In this document: piece after piece, positions 1-8,539 of the stretch | Numbering within the stretch: position 1 is the first letter of the stretch | How the letters are laid out: each line of letters begins with the position of its first letter | From: Dehalococcoidia bacterium | GTDB taxonomy: Bacteria > Chloroflexota > Dehalococcoidia > UBA3495 | Length of the DNA stretch: 56,593 nt | Assembly: GCA_030753265.1 (NCBI GenBank) | Contig: JASMCQ010000089.1 | Location: 1 to 56,593 of the forward strand | Direction: 5' to 3' | Made by a program: the position numbers and the translations under genes | The notes under the pieces: generated by a model | What the model was told of the DNA's origin: nothing | Databases searched by the model: none | What the model saw: only the letters and a program-made list of their open reading frames with translations

Positions 1-1395
1 GTGTGGAAATACTCTCGCTTCGCCCGGAGTAGAGAGGACGCAATCGTCTTCAAATCCCTGCTTAAGAAACATGGGGTGCGAGTTGTCTCCATCACCGAAC
101 CATTCGAAGACTCTCCGACCGGCAAGCTGCTCGAGGCCATCATCGAGAGCCTGGACGAATTCTACTCCGCCAATCTGGCGCAGGAAGTGCTCAGGGGTAT
201 GCGCGAGGCGGCCTCACGTGGCTTCTGCGTTGGCAGCAGCACTCCTTATGGATACCGGCGTGTCAGGGTAATGGATGGGGGAAAGGAGCGGCCGCGATTG
301 GAACCCAATCCCGAAACTGCCCCGGTGGTGACCGGCATCTTCCGGGCTATGCTCCACGGGAGCGGGCTGAAGGAGGTTTGCCACAGCTTGAACAACGAAG
401 GTATAGCAGGGCCAAGAGGGAAACCCTGGATCAAGACTACACTCCATGGAATCCTAACTAATGAGGCTTACACGGGTGTGCTGGTCTGGGGGCGTTCTTC
501 TCCTAACGGGCACGCCACCGAGCCGGTGCGGGTGGAAAACGCCTGGTCACCCCTGATCGACCGGGAGACTTTCCGCTTGGTCCAGGAGTTGATGCATCAA
601 CGGGCACCCACGCGCATGAGCCCTCGACGGGTGTCCAGCCCCTATCTTTTGAGCGGGCTGGTGAAGTGCGGTACGTGCCGCAAGAGCCTCTCTGGACAGG
701 CGGCAAAAAGCGGCAAGTTCGCCTATTACGTCTGTGGGACGTTGCTTAAACGTGGCAAGGGCACCTGCGACGCTCCATACCTGAACGCCAGGCGTCTGGA
801 AAACTTGGTAGTGGAAAAGATCAAGGACTGCGTCCTCACCGTAGAGAATCTCATAGAACTGGTGAGGATGGTCAACGAAGAACTCGATGGTGCGTCCTGC
901 GAGCAGTTGGAGCGCCTAAAGACGATGGAAGCGGAACTGGCCGATGTCCACAAGCGGCTGGAAAGGTTGTTCGATGCCCTGGAGACTGGCAGATTGAGCC
1001 TGGACAACCTGTCTCCGAGGATTCAGCAATTGCGTCACCGCCAGGATCAACTGGAGGCGTCCAAGGCTGACTTGGATAGGCTCCTACAGGAACGGCGTGG
1101 CCAACTTCAAGACCTGTCTGAAATCGCCACGCATGTTGAAGATATGCGTGCTTTGCTTCAAGAGGGCACCCTTGCCGAGCAGAAGGCATTCATCAGAACG
1201 TTCGTTGAGGATATCGTGGTCAATGGCTCAGAGGCGGTGCTTCGGTACACGCTGCCTTTGTCGCAGGGTGATGTGTTGGAGCCGACGGGTAGTGGAGTCG
1301 GCAAGTTGCCAACTCCAGTTCTTGATTCTGTACGGTTTGGTGGGCCTGGATGGACTCGAACCAACGACCTCGGTCTTATCAGGACCGCGCTCTAA
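1..1395 (+). CDS. Large serine recombinase, 5' end cut by window
   Basis: Site-specific DNA recombinase of the serine (resolvase/invertase) family. The frame is open at base 1 and the first residues match the middle of a resolvase catalytic domain, so the catalytic serine lies outside the window. Visible parts are the end of the catalytic domain (residues 1-75, with the motif DSPTGKLLEAIIE), a Recombinase DNA-binding domain (about 80-190), a zinc ribbon with Cys223, Cys226, Cys245 and Cys256, and a coiled coil (about 285-395). The last 18 codons read through an antisense tRNA-Ile, giving the tail GWTRTNDLGLIRTAL; the stop lies inside the tRNA gene. This placement suggests an element integrated at the tRNA 3' end. 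The functional C-terminus may end a little before the tRNA. Confidence 0.9.
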   Translation: MWKYSRFARSREDAIVFKSLLKKHGVRVVSITEPFEDSPTGKLLEAIIESLDEFYSANLAQEVLRGMREAASRGFCVGSSTPYGYRRVRVMDGGKERPRLEPNPETAPVVTGIFRAMLHGSGLKEVCHSLNNEGIAGPRGKPWIKTTLHGILTNEAYTGVLVWGRSSPNGHATEPVRVENAWSPLIDRETFRLVQELMHQRAPTRMSPRRVSSPYLLSGLVKCGTCRKSLSGQAAKSGKFAYYVCGTLLKRGKGTCDAPYLNARRLENLVVEKIKDCVLTVENLIELVRMVNEELDGASCEQLERLKTMEAELADVHKRLERLFDALETGRLSLDNLSPRIQQLRHRQDQLEASKADLDRLLQERRGQLQDLSEIATHVEDMRALLQEGTLAEQKAFIRTFVEDIVVNGSEAVLRYTLPLSQGDVLEPTGSGVGKLPTPVLDSVRFGGPGWTRTNDLGLIRTAL

Positions 1396-1414
1396 CCGCC
1401 TGAGCTACAGGCCC
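1341..1414 (-). tRNA. tRNA-Ile (anticodon GAU)
   Basis: The reverse strand folds as a 74-nt tRNA. The acceptor stem is GGGCCUG/CAGGCCC with discriminator A, the anticodon loop is CUGAUAA with anticodon GAU, and the T loop is UUCGAGU. The T stem has one U-U mismatch at its second pair. CCA is not encoded. Its 3' end faces the serine recombinase, whose reading frame ends inside the tRNA, the usual geometry of an element integrated at a tRNA 3' end. Confidence 0.93.
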
Positions 1415-1460
1415 ACAATTGCCAGTAGTATTTGAATTATAACCAGTGACCGGCCGGGTA

Positions 1461-2699
1461 TCAAGGACTCCCGACATCTCCGTCACCATCCGGTTCCCCA
1501 TCGGCCTCCAGGGAGACGTGCAACTCCCGGGGCGGGCGGCGGCGGCGGCGCCGCCCGCGGACTCTGCCGGCAGGAGGCCGGCCCGCCGGCTCTCCCTCAA
1601 CACGGGCCGTCGATGTTTCGAGACACAGACCCTTGGGAAGCTGGAGGCTCCGCATCGGGTAGTTGATCACCATGCCATTTTCTCTCAGTCGCTGGTGAAG
1701 CTTCTGTATCAAGATGCTCTGAACCGTGAAGCTGCCCAACCGGTCCCTGGCCTGGAGGAAAAGCCAGAAATTCACGTTGGAGTCGCCGAAGTTGTCGAAG
1801 CCAAACCAGCCCCCGTACTCTTTGACGGCGCTGGGCTCGGCCTCCAACACCTCATCCATGACCTCCCGGCAGACCCGCTCCACCTCGTAAAGGTCGCTGT
1901 CGTAGCTCACCCCGCAGCTGAGGTATACGTTGACCGCCGGCACCGGGCGCTGGTAGTTGGTGATGATGGTCTCGGCGAACTTGCCGTTGGGCACCACCAC
2001 CAGGTTGTTCCGCCAGGTTCGGATGCGGGTGCTGCGCCAGCCCACTTCCACCACGTACCCAGTGACGCCGCCTTGCAACTCGATGAAGTCCCCCGGCGCA
2101 ACAACCCCCTCGGTCATCACGTAGGTACCGGCGAACAGGTTGGCCAGCGTGGGCTGAATGGCCAGGGCGATGGCCAACCCTCCCAATCCCAGACCGGCGA
2201 TCAGGGGGCTGATGTTGATGTCGAGGAGGTCCAGAATCAGGAGGGCGCCCAGACCGTAGATCAGGGAAACGGTGAACCGCCGCAGCAAGGGGAACATCCG
2301 CAGGTCAACCACGTGCTGAGTGCGCGTGAGGTTCTCCAAGTACCAATCAAGGCCATTGGACACCGAGGCGGTCACCACCAAGATGCCCAGGAAGATACCC
2401 AGCAAGCCGGCAATGGTGTCCGCGGTATCCCTCTGCCCGGCGCTCAGGTCCAGCGGTATGATGATGGCCAGGTACACGCCCAGCACGATGATGCCCAGGG
2501 TAATTGGCCAGCGGGTGGCCCGCACCATCCTTGAGTCCAGGTCGCTGGGGGTCCACTGGGTTAAACGCAGGACGAGGCGAAACAGCAGCTTGTGAAAGAC
2601 TACGGCCGCGATCAAGGAGATCAGGGCGATGCCCACCGCGGTGGCCGGATCCAGCCACGTCGGGTCTCCCAATCCGAAACGCACCAGGATAAAATTCAT
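1461..2699 (-). CDS. MscS-family mechanosensitive ion channel
   Basis: Small-conductance mechanosensitive channel homologue that would open under membrane tension to relieve osmotic stress. The protein has several N-terminal membrane segments, then the pore-lining helix region (ISPLIAGLGLGGLAIALAIQ) and the MscS beta domain with the segment VAPGDFIEL. It ends in an unusual Arg/Pro/Gly/Asp-rich tail of about 50 residues. The ATG at 2699 is preferred; an in-frame GTG at 2726 would add nine residues. It is divergent from the cupin gene. The family is secure, ion specificity cannot be read. Confidence 0.88.
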   Translation of the reverse strand: MNFILVRFGLGDPTWLDPATAVGIALISLIAAVVFHKLLFRLVLRLTQWTPSDLDSRMVRATRWPITLGIIVLGVYLAIIIPLDLSAGQRDTADTIAGLLGIFLGILVVTASVSNGLDWYLENLTRTQHVVDLRMFPLLRRFTVSLIYGLGALLILDLLDINISPLIAGLGLGGLAIALAIQPTLANLFAGTYVMTEGVVAPGDFIELQGGVTGYVVEVGWRSTRIRTWRNNLVVVPNGKFAETIITNYQRPVPAVNVYLSCGVSYDSDLYEVERVCREVMDEVLEAEPSAVKEYGGWFGFDNFGDSNVNFWLFLQARDRLGSFTVQSILIQKLHQRLRENGMVINYPMRSLQLPKGLCLETSTARVEGEPAGRPPAGRVRGRRRRRRPPRELHVSLEADGEPDGDGDVGSP

Positions 2700-2894
2700 T
2701 ACCTGATAAAACTCCGGCCGGTGCACCGCCGGCGCGCCGGCGCCAAGGCGGATTGAGCTATACTACTGTACCGGCAGCTTCGAGAGATTATACCACCGGA
2801 GCCGGTTTCCCGGCTCAAGGGGCCCGGCCTTCGATCGCCCCAGGCCGTTCCGGCGACAGACAACAATCCATCATCACCGAAGGGGGCACAAGCC

Positions 2895-3296
2895 ATGGGC
2901 GTGAATCTCATCCGGCTCGAAGAGCGTCCGACCTACATCGGCAAGGGGCGCTTGACCAAGGTGATCCTGGAGCCCAGCGACGGCGTGGACAGCGTTTCCT
3001 GCGTCCGGGTGCTGTTCCCTCCCGGAGAGAGGTCGGAGCCCCACACCAAACCGGCCACTACCGAGGTGGTCATCACCCAGCGGGGAACCTTGACCTTGTT
3101 CGCAGATGGAGAAGAGTACCTCCTGCCGGCCGCGGCGGTCGCCGTCATCTCACCGGGCACCGAGCACGTTCATGCCAACTTGACCGGCGAGCAGGTTGAG
3201 ATACTCGTTCTGCTCACACCGCCGGGGCCGGAGCAAGTCTTCAAGGACCGGCAACCTCTGGGTGAAGTAAGCCACGATTCGTCTAAAATCACGTAG
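2895..3296 (+). CDS. Cupin-domain protein
   Basis: Single-domain cupin of 133 residues. Motif 1 has the pattern G-E-R-S-E-P-H-T-K-P-A-T-T-E (about 44-57) and motif 2 runs near PGTEHVHANL (about 90-100), giving a likely metal site of histidines plus glutamate. Cupins of this size include sugar isomerases, dioxygenases and small-molecule binding proteins, and nothing nearby fixes the substrate. It starts at an ATG behind a G-rich stretch and is divergent from the mscS gene across about 195 bp. No specific function is assigned. Confidence 0.82.
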   Translation: MGVNLIRLEERPTYIGKGRLTKVILEPSDGVDSVSCVRVLFPPGERSEPHTKPATTEVVITQRGTLTLFADGEEYLLPAAAVAVISPGTEHVHANLTGEQVEILVLLTPPGPEQVFKDRQPLGEVSHDSSKIT

Positions 3297-3338
3297 CATG
3301 GCGGCCGCCGGTCTTGGGCTATCCCTCCGGCGTGCGGT

Positions 3339-4145
3339 CTAACCCCACTCTTGGCCGTGGCGGATTAGGTCCACCAGCAGCGGCAAAAGCTCTCCCGAAG
3401 GGCCGGCCAGCGTTATGTCGCACACGGAGGTGAGGGCAGTCTGGTGCGGGTTGACCTCAATCAAGGTGGCTCCCCTTTCCTGCGCCACCACGGGGAGCCG
3501 GGCCGCGGGGGTGACCAAGCCCGAGGTCCCAATGAGCAGCATACAGTCGCACAGCTCCGCCTGTTCCCAGCAATCCTGGAGCACCTGCCGCGGAATCGGC
3601 TCTCCAAACATCACCGTGTCCATCTTGACCATCCCGCCGCAGTCCGGGCACCGGGGCGGCAGGTCTCCCAGGATGAAGCCCTCCCGAGTGCGCCGGCCCC
3701 CGCATTCCATGCACCGCAACCAGGCGCGGTTGCCGTGAATCTCCAGGAGTGCCTCGCTGCCCACCCGGCGATGCAGGTTGTCCACGTTTTGGGTCACGGT
3801 GCACTTCAGCAGTCCCATCTGTTCCATGTCGACCAGGGAATAGTGGCCGACGTTGGGCGACGCCTCCTCCAAGGCTAGCTTCAACTCGTGCACCGGGTTG
3901 TCCGGCTCCTCTTCATCGCGCAGCCGCGACTCCCACCAGAGCTGGGGGTCACGAAGAAACTCCTGGTAGCCCTGCATGGGCGGTTCGCCGTACTTGGTCC
4001 AGAGGCCGCCGGGGCCACGAAACGGCGGGATCCCGCTTTCCACCGAAAGCCCGGCCCCAGCCAACGCCACCAGATGTTTAGAGCCAAGGATAGCCTCGGC
4101 AGCCCGCTCCAACTCGCCTTGGGTCTCTTCGTTTAGCTCAACCAT
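3339..4145 (-). CDS. Sirtuin-family NAD-dependent protein deacylase
   Basis: Sir2-type enzyme that uses NAD+ to remove acyl groups from protein lysines. The NAD-binding motif GAGLSVESGIPPFRGPGG lies at about 30-47, the TQNVDNLH motif at 118-125, and the catalytic histidine is His137 in EIHGN. The zinc-binding cysteines are Cys145/Cys148 and Cys166/Cys169. The length, 268 residues, is normal for bacterial CobB-type sirtuins. It is on the minus strand, same direction as pcm but separated from it by about 300 bp. Deacetylase versus longer-chain deacylase activity is not decided here. Confidence 0.92.
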   Translation of the reverse strand: MVELNEETQGELERAAEAILGSKHLVALAGAGLSVESGIPPFRGPGGLWTKYGEPPMQGYQEFLRDPQLWWESRLRDEEEPDNPVHELKLALEEASPNVGHYSLVDMEQMGLLKCTVTQNVDNLHRRVGSEALLEIHGNRAWLRCMECGGRRTREGFILGDLPPRCPDCGGMVKMDTVMFGEPIPRQVLQDCWEQAELCDCMLLIGTSGLVTPAARLPVVAQERGATLIEVNPHQTALTSVCDITLAGPSGELLPLLVDLIRHGQEWG

Positions 4146-4452
4146 CGCCTGCAGCTCCAGTATTGCTCGAATTCCCCGGTATCATATCCCACCCGCCGGC
4201 ATATCGGGGCCTTTGGGGGGGCGCCGCGCCGGGCGGCGGCAGGTGCCAGGGTCCGAGGGCTTCAACGTCAAATGCCAAGGGGAACGGGGCTTGCCAGGGT
4301 GACCGGCGCGGCTCGACCTGAGGCCGGGAGCCGCGTAGAGCACGTTTACCGGCACGTCGAGTACGGGAAATTGAGGCTGGACCACCGCGAGGATGAGGCT
4401 GAAGGGGAATTATCAAATCTAATCTGTCGCCCCAGCGTCCGCGAGGCGGGCC
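4146..4452. other. Gap between sirtuin and pcm
   Basis: 307 bp with a G-run (4213-4220) and GC-rich inverted segments near 4220-4240. Short open frames here have no recognisable motif and no good ribosome binding site. It probably holds the promoter of the sirtuin gene and the 3' end of the pcm transcript. Confidence 0.5.
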
Positions 4453-5106
4453 TCATTGGGGCGCGGGGAAGGCCTCCCACCCGATCAGGGGCACGAACCG
4501 GCACGGCCCCAGCATGCTGATCGACAGCCCCTCGTCGGTGCGCAGGACTTGCACCAGGTTTTGCTGCTCCAGCGTCCCAACCGGGATGACCAGCCTGCCG
4601 CCGGGCGCAAGCTGGGACAACAGCGATTTGGGAAGTCTTGGGGCGGCGGCGGCCACGATAATCGCATCGAAGGGGGCCCGGCCGGGACAGCCCATGGTAG
4701 GACCCGCCTCCTGCACCTCGACGTTACCGTAACCCATCTCCCTCAAAAGGCACCTGGCCCGCTCGGCCAGAACCGGAATCAACTCCACGGAAACCACCCG
4801 TCCCTGGGGAACGAGGAGAGAGAGTATCGCCGCCTGGTAGCCGCTCCCGGTGCCAACTTCAAGCACCCGGTCCCGTCCACGAAGGCCCAGGGCAGCAGCC
4901 ATCAGGGCCACGATGTAGGGCTGGGAGATGGTCTGGCCCTCGCCGATGCTCAGGGGCGTGTCCAGGTAGGCCATGTGCCGGCTTTCCGGGGGCACGAACC
5001 GCTCCCGGGGCACTCGTTCCATGGCCCGGATGACCGATTCGGCACGCACATTGCGCCACAGGCTACTGAAAAGGCTCTTCCGGGATTTGATCAGGTTTTT
5101 ATCCAT
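4453..5106 (-). CDS. pcm: Protein-L-isoaspartate O-methyltransferase
   Basis: SAM-dependent repair enzyme that methylates abnormal isoaspartyl residues in aged proteins. The substrate-side motif (SIGEGQTISQPYIVALM) and the SAM-binding motif I (VLEVGTGSGYQAAIL) are both present, as is the post-motif LAPGGRLVIPVG. The size of about 217 residues is typical. The start is uncertain: ATG at 5106 has GGGAG very close, and an in-frame GTG at 5118 would add four residues. It is divergent from the heme cluster promoter. Confidence 0.93.
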   Translation of the reverse strand: MDKNLIKSRKSLFSSLWRNVRAESVIRAMERVPRERFVPPESRHMAYLDTPLSIGEGQTISQPYIVALMAAALGLRGRDRVLEVGTGSGYQAAILSLLVPQGRVVSVELIPVLAERARCLLREMGYGNVEVQEAGPTMGCPGRAPFDAIIVAAAAPRLPKSLLSQLAPGGRLVIPVGTLEQQNLVQVLRTDEGLSISMLGPCRFVPLIGWEAFPAPQ

Positions 5107-5204
5107 ATCTCCCGGCACTTCTTTACAACCACTATAGCACGATGCCGCTTGCCGCTCAACGACCCCGCGTCCCAGCCTCTCCCGAACCCGTCCGGGCGCT
5201 CCCG

Positions 5205-5233
5205 TTGACGCAAACTGGCCTCTGTGCTAGGCT
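5205..5233 (+). promoter_or_regulatory. Predicted sigma70-type promoter of the heme cluster
   Basis: TTGACG (5205-5210), a 17-bp spacer and TAGGCT (5228-5233). Transcription would begin near 5240 and leave about 400 nt of leader before the first clear gene. This is a sequence match only. Confidence 0.5.
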
Positions 5234-5239
5234 CAATTA

Positions 5240-5642
5240 AGCCACATTCGCTGTACTCCGCGTAGCTTGCGCCAGAATATTCAAGGGTTTAGCAGAATTT
5301 CCGTGGACGCCCTCCAGGCAGACGATACGACTCGCCGGCTCCCCCTGAATGGCCCATGCCACCTCTTGGACCTGAGCCAAGCCCCCTTCCGCCGGCTGCT
5401 CTCCATGCCGGGCCGCGAGCACGCGGCCGAGATGGCCGGTTCAGGCAAGCCCCTCATTAAAACCGTCGGGCATACCGTGGGGCCTTCTTTTTCCCGGACC
5501 ATCATGCCGGCATTGGCCGGCCGAGTGCCGATGGGTGTAATCGAGTCTAATCAGGCGCACCTGCTCCGACCGGAGCACTCCGGAGCAGCGCGGCAACCTG
5601 GGTCCTCCCGAGCGGATCATCGAGGAGGTTTCGACTAGAGCA
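5240..5642 (+). other. Long leader upstream of the tetrapyrrole cluster
   Basis: About 400 nt without a recognised gene. Near its 3' end, CTGCTCCG (5561-5568) can pair with CGGAGCAG (5581-5588), and part of the left arm can instead pair with CGGAGC at 5571-5576, so two exclusive stems are possible. A GAGGAGG ribosome binding sequence follows at about 5624-5630. A frame from TTG 5267 to 5638 is open but resembles no family I know. It does not match the T-box or cobalamin riboswitch consensus motifs that I looked for. Confidence 0.4.
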
Positions 5643-6740
5643 ATGGACTTGACCGACCGTAAGCTACTGAATCTGGTCCAAGGGCCCTTCCCCCTCGCCG
5701 ACCGGCCTTTTCTGAAGCTGGGCGAGGCGCTGGAGATCGGTGAGCAGGAAGTAATCGACCGGCTTACCGAGTTGAAGCGGCAAAACGTGGTGCGGCAGAT
5801 AAGCGCCATTTTCGACACCCGCCGTCTCGGATACAAGACAACCCTGGTGGCCATGGCCCACGACCGGGACAAGCTCCACAAGGGGGCGCTCCGGATCAAC
5901 CGGCATCCGGGAGTCAGCCACAACTACGCCCGGGAAGGGTCCTATTACAACCTGTGGTTCACCCTGGCCGTCCCCCCGGATCACGACCTTGAAGCCACCG
6001 TGGAACGGATGGCCCGGGACACCGGGGCCCTCGACGCCCGGCTCCTGCCGACCATCCGGTTTTTCAAGATCGGGGTCGCCTTCGACATGGTGGGGCAGAA
6101 TGGGTCTTCCGATATCTCCACGCCGGCTGCCTCCGCCGGTGCTCCGGATAAGGACTGGAACGAGCCGGTCCCCCTATCCGAGGCGGACAAGGCGGCCATC
6201 CGAGAGCTACAGGAAGACCTGAACCTGATCGAACGGCCTTTCGACGGCATGGCAACGAGGCTGGGGATGACCACGGCGGAGCTGCTGGCCCTGGCTGTCG
6301 AATTCCAGGAGCGGAAGATTATGCGCCGCTACAGCGCCGTGCTTCACCACCGGCGCTCTGGCTTCCGCGCCAACGCCATGATCGTCTGGAAGGTGCCGCC
6401 GGAGCGTTCCGAAGAAGTGGGCGCGGCCATGGCCCAACATCCAGCCGTCACCCACTGCTACGAACGCCCAACTTTCCCCGACTGGCCCTATACCCATTTC
6501 ACGATGGTCCACGCGACCTCTCCGGAAGGCTGCGAGAAGGTTGGCCGCGAGATCGGCGAGGCCACGGGGATCACCGAGCGGGCGTTCCTTTACAGCACCA
6601 GGGAGTACAAAAAGACCCGGGTGCGCTATTTCGTTGAAAACACCGTTGAAAACCCCGTTGAAGAATCTGGGGCGAAGGCTTCAACCGGCGCCCGAAGGCG
6701 GAAAGCGCCGGCCCCGGGGACCAGCAATCGCAGGGCGTGA
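5643..6740 (+). CDS. ahbAB: Siroheme decarboxylase, AhbA-AhbB fusion
   Basis: Lrp/AsnC-related protein with two halves. Residues 1-155 resemble AhbA/NirD (winged helix, then the ferredoxin-like domain ending in LLPTIRFFKIGVAFDM), and residues 175-345 resemble AhbB/NirL (RRYSAVLHHRRSGFRANAMI, then YERPTFPDWPYTHFTMVH). AhbA and AhbB together remove two acetate carboxyls from siroheme to give didecarboxysiroheme on the alternative route to heme; in well-studied sulfate reducers they are separate proteins. Here they form one 365-residue chain with a short Pro/Ala linker. It overlaps or abuts the precorrin-2 dehydrogenase gene, which supports a siroheme substrate. A NirDL role in heme d1 synthesis is possible, but no other nir gene is present in the window. 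Confidence 0.85.
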   Translation: MDLTDRKLLNLVQGPFPLADRPFLKLGEALEIGEQEVIDRLTELKRQNVVRQISAIFDTRRLGYKTTLVAMAHDRDKLHKGALRINRHPGVSHNYAREGSYYNLWFTLAVPPDHDLEATVERMARDTGALDARLLPTIRFFKIGVAFDMVGQNGSSDISTPAASAGAPDKDWNEPVPLSEADKAAIRELQEDLNLIERPFDGMATRLGMTTAELLALAVEFQERKIMRRYSAVLHHRRSGFRANAMIVWKVPPERSEEVGAAMAQHPAVTHCYERPTFPDWPYTHFTMVHATSPEGCEKVGREIGEATGITERAFLYSTREYKKTRVRYFVENTVENPVEESGAKASTGARRRKAPAPGTSNRRA

Positions 6741-6742
6741 CC

Positions 6743-7474
6743 ATGCCAATCTACTATCCGGTGTACCTCAACCTCGAGGGCAAACTGTGCGTCATCATCG
6801 GCGGCGGCGGCGTGGCCGAGGGCAAGATCGCCAAGCTGCTGGAGTCCGGGGCTAGAATCACTCTCATCAGCCCCGATGCGACCCCTTTCATTCAGGCCGC
6901 GGCCGAGAGGGGCGAGTTGGAGTGGCGCCAACGGAAGTACCAGCCGGGGGACCTGGCGGGAGCGTTCATAGGCGTTGCCGCCACCAACGTGCACGCGGTA
7001 AGCCTGCAGATATTCGAGGAGGCGGAAGAGCGGGGTGTGCTGCTCAACGTGGTGGACGACACGCCCCTGTGCACCTTCATCGCCCCCTCCATCGTGAAGC
7101 GCGGTCCGGTAACCCTGGCCATATCCACCGGCGGAACCAGCCCGGCCCTGGCCAGGAAGCTGCGGGAAACCCTGGCCGGCAGCCCGGCCCTGGAGTGGAC
7201 CGACCTGGCCGGAGTGTTGTCTCGAGCGCGCCAAGAGGTGAAAAACCGGGGCCTGGCCGTCGATCCTCAACGGTGGCAGTGCTGCATCACGCCGAATCTG
7301 CTGGAGCTGGCCCAAACCGGGCGCGAAAAGGAAGCTCTGACCGCCTTTATGTCCGACCTGCTCGCCGACGCGTCGGCCAACGTGTCCGATGGAGGCAGAG
7401 CGGACCTTTGTCCCAACGTGGACCGGTGCCGGCCCGAAGGCTGCCCGGCCAAGCCCGGAGGACCGGCGTGCTGA
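6743..7474 (+). CDS. Precorrin-2 dehydrogenase (SirC/Met8-like)
   Basis: NAD-dependent oxidation of precorrin-2 to sirohydrochlorin, with possible iron chelation as in Met8p. The Rossmann motif is VIIGGGGVAEGKIAKLL (about 15-31). The NVVDDTPLC region holds the conserved aspartates and is followed by FIAPSIVKRGPVTLAISTGG, a signature of the CysG N-terminal domain. The last 25 residues are Cys-rich (five Cys) and unusual for the family. The ATG at 6743 is chosen; a GTG at 6737 overlaps the ahbAB stop by four bases, so the genes are translationally coupled in either case. Confidence 0.9.
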   Translation: MPIYYPVYLNLEGKLCVIIGGGGVAEGKIAKLLESGARITLISPDATPFIQAAAERGELEWRQRKYQPGDLAGAFIGVAATNVHAVSLQIFEEAEERGVLLNVVDDTPLCTFIAPSIVKRGPVTLAISTGGTSPALARKLRETLAGSPALEWTDLAGVLSRARQEVKNRGLAVDPQRWQCCITPNLLELAQTGREKEALTAFMSDLLADASANVSDGGRADLCPNVDRCRPEGCPAKPGGPAC

Positions 7475-7603
7475 GCCTATTTCTCCACGTTTGGCCGGCA
7501 CGCCGGCAACCCCATCGTGGGAAAGGGATGGTCCCGCGGTAATGGCCCCGGCTCCGGGGCCGGAATCTTCCATTCATACATCCATGGAGGCGCCTGGGGC
7601 GGA

Positions 7604-8539
7604 GTGGGTTCACACAAGGTCATAAGATTGGGAAGCCGGGGCAGCACCCTGGCGTTGCGTCAAACCGAGGAGGTGCTGGCGCAGCTTCAAGCCCTCTACC
7701 CAGACCTGGCGTTGCAGGTCACCGAGGTGCATACCCGCGGCGACGTCAATGCTCAGGCCCCCCTTGCCAGCATGGGTCTGGGCGTCTTCGTCACGGAGTT
7801 GGAGCGGGAGTTGGCCGATGGCCGGGTGGACCTGGCGATACACAGCCTCAAAGACTTGCCGACCAGCATTCCGCCGGGGCTGGTCCTCGGCGCCTTACCG
7901 CAGCGGCAAGACCCCCGAGACATCCTGGTCAACCGCTGGAGCTGCTCCCTCGGCCAGTTGCGCCAGGGGACCCGCATCGGCACCAGCAGTCCCCGCCGGC
8001 AGGCCCTTCTCAAGAACCTGTGCCCCCAGGTTACCATCGTGCCGATCCGGGGAAGCGTCGAGACCAGGCTCCGCAAGGCACGAGGGGAAGAGTGCGATGG
8101 CGCGATCCTGGCGGCGGCGGGCTTGATCCGGCTGGGTCTAACCGAGCAGATCGCCGAGTTTCTTTCTCCCGAACAGTTCGTGCCGCCACCGGGTCAGGGC
8201 GCCCTGGCAGTGGAGGTGCGGGCCGGCGATGACCGGATGCTGGAGCTGGTCCGGCCCCTCGACCATGCGGAGACCCGGGACGCCGTCACCGCCGAGCGCG
8301 CCTTCCTGGAAATGCTGGGCGGCGGATGCCAGTTGCCCGCCGGTGCCTACGCCCGGAGGGATGGCGATTCGTTGCTGATGACCGTGTTCCTCGGCTCTCC
8401 GGAGGGTGAACAGGCCTTTCGGGCCGAAGCGGCGGGCCCGGCCCACGACTCGGCGAAGCTGGTCGGCGACGCCTACCGGTCCCTGTTGCAACAGGGCGCC
8501 GGAGCGTTGCTGGAAGAGCACGGGGATTCCCGGGGCTAG
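7604..8539 (+). CDS. hemC: Hydroxymethylbilane synthase (porphobilinogen deaminase)
   Basis: Joins four porphobilinogen units into hydroxymethylbilane. The N-terminus has IRLGSRGSTLALRQTE, the active-site segments LKDLPTS and GTSSPRRQA are present, and the cofactor-carrying cysteine lies in GGGCQLPAG. The GTG at 7604 places this cysteine at residue 242, the same number as in the E. coli enzyme, which supports this start over the longer frame that begins at 7517. It sits about 130 bp after precorrin-2 dehydrogenase in the tetrapyrrole cluster. Confidence 0.93.
   Translation: MGSHKVIRLGSRGSTLALRQTEEVLAQLQALYPDLALQVTEVHTRGDVNAQAPLASMGLGVFVTELERELADGRVDLAIHSLKDLPTSIPPGLVLGALPQRQDPRDILVNRWSCSLGQLRQGTRIGTSSPRRQALLKNLCPQVTIVPIRGSVETRLRKARGEECDGAILAAAGLIRLGLTEQIAEFLSPEQFVPPPGQGALAVEVRAGDDRMLELVRPLDHAETRDAVTAERAFLEMLGGGCQLPAGAYARRDGDSLLMTVFLGSPEGEQAFRAEAAGPAHDSAKLVGDAYRSLLQQGAGALLEEHGDSRG

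Noticed and set aside
1446..2534. 362-codon plus-strand frame over mscS
   Set aside because: Antisense shadow of a well-supported MscS gene; Gln/His-rich composition typical of a reversed GC-rich gene.
5267..5638. 123-codon plus-strand frame before ahbAB
   Set aside because: It has a TTG start with no ribosome binding site and no resemblance to a known family, although its third positions are somewhat GC-rich. Kept as part of the leader.
5500..5640. T-box leader before ahbAB
   Set aside because: The conserved TGGNACCGCG-like sequence is absent.
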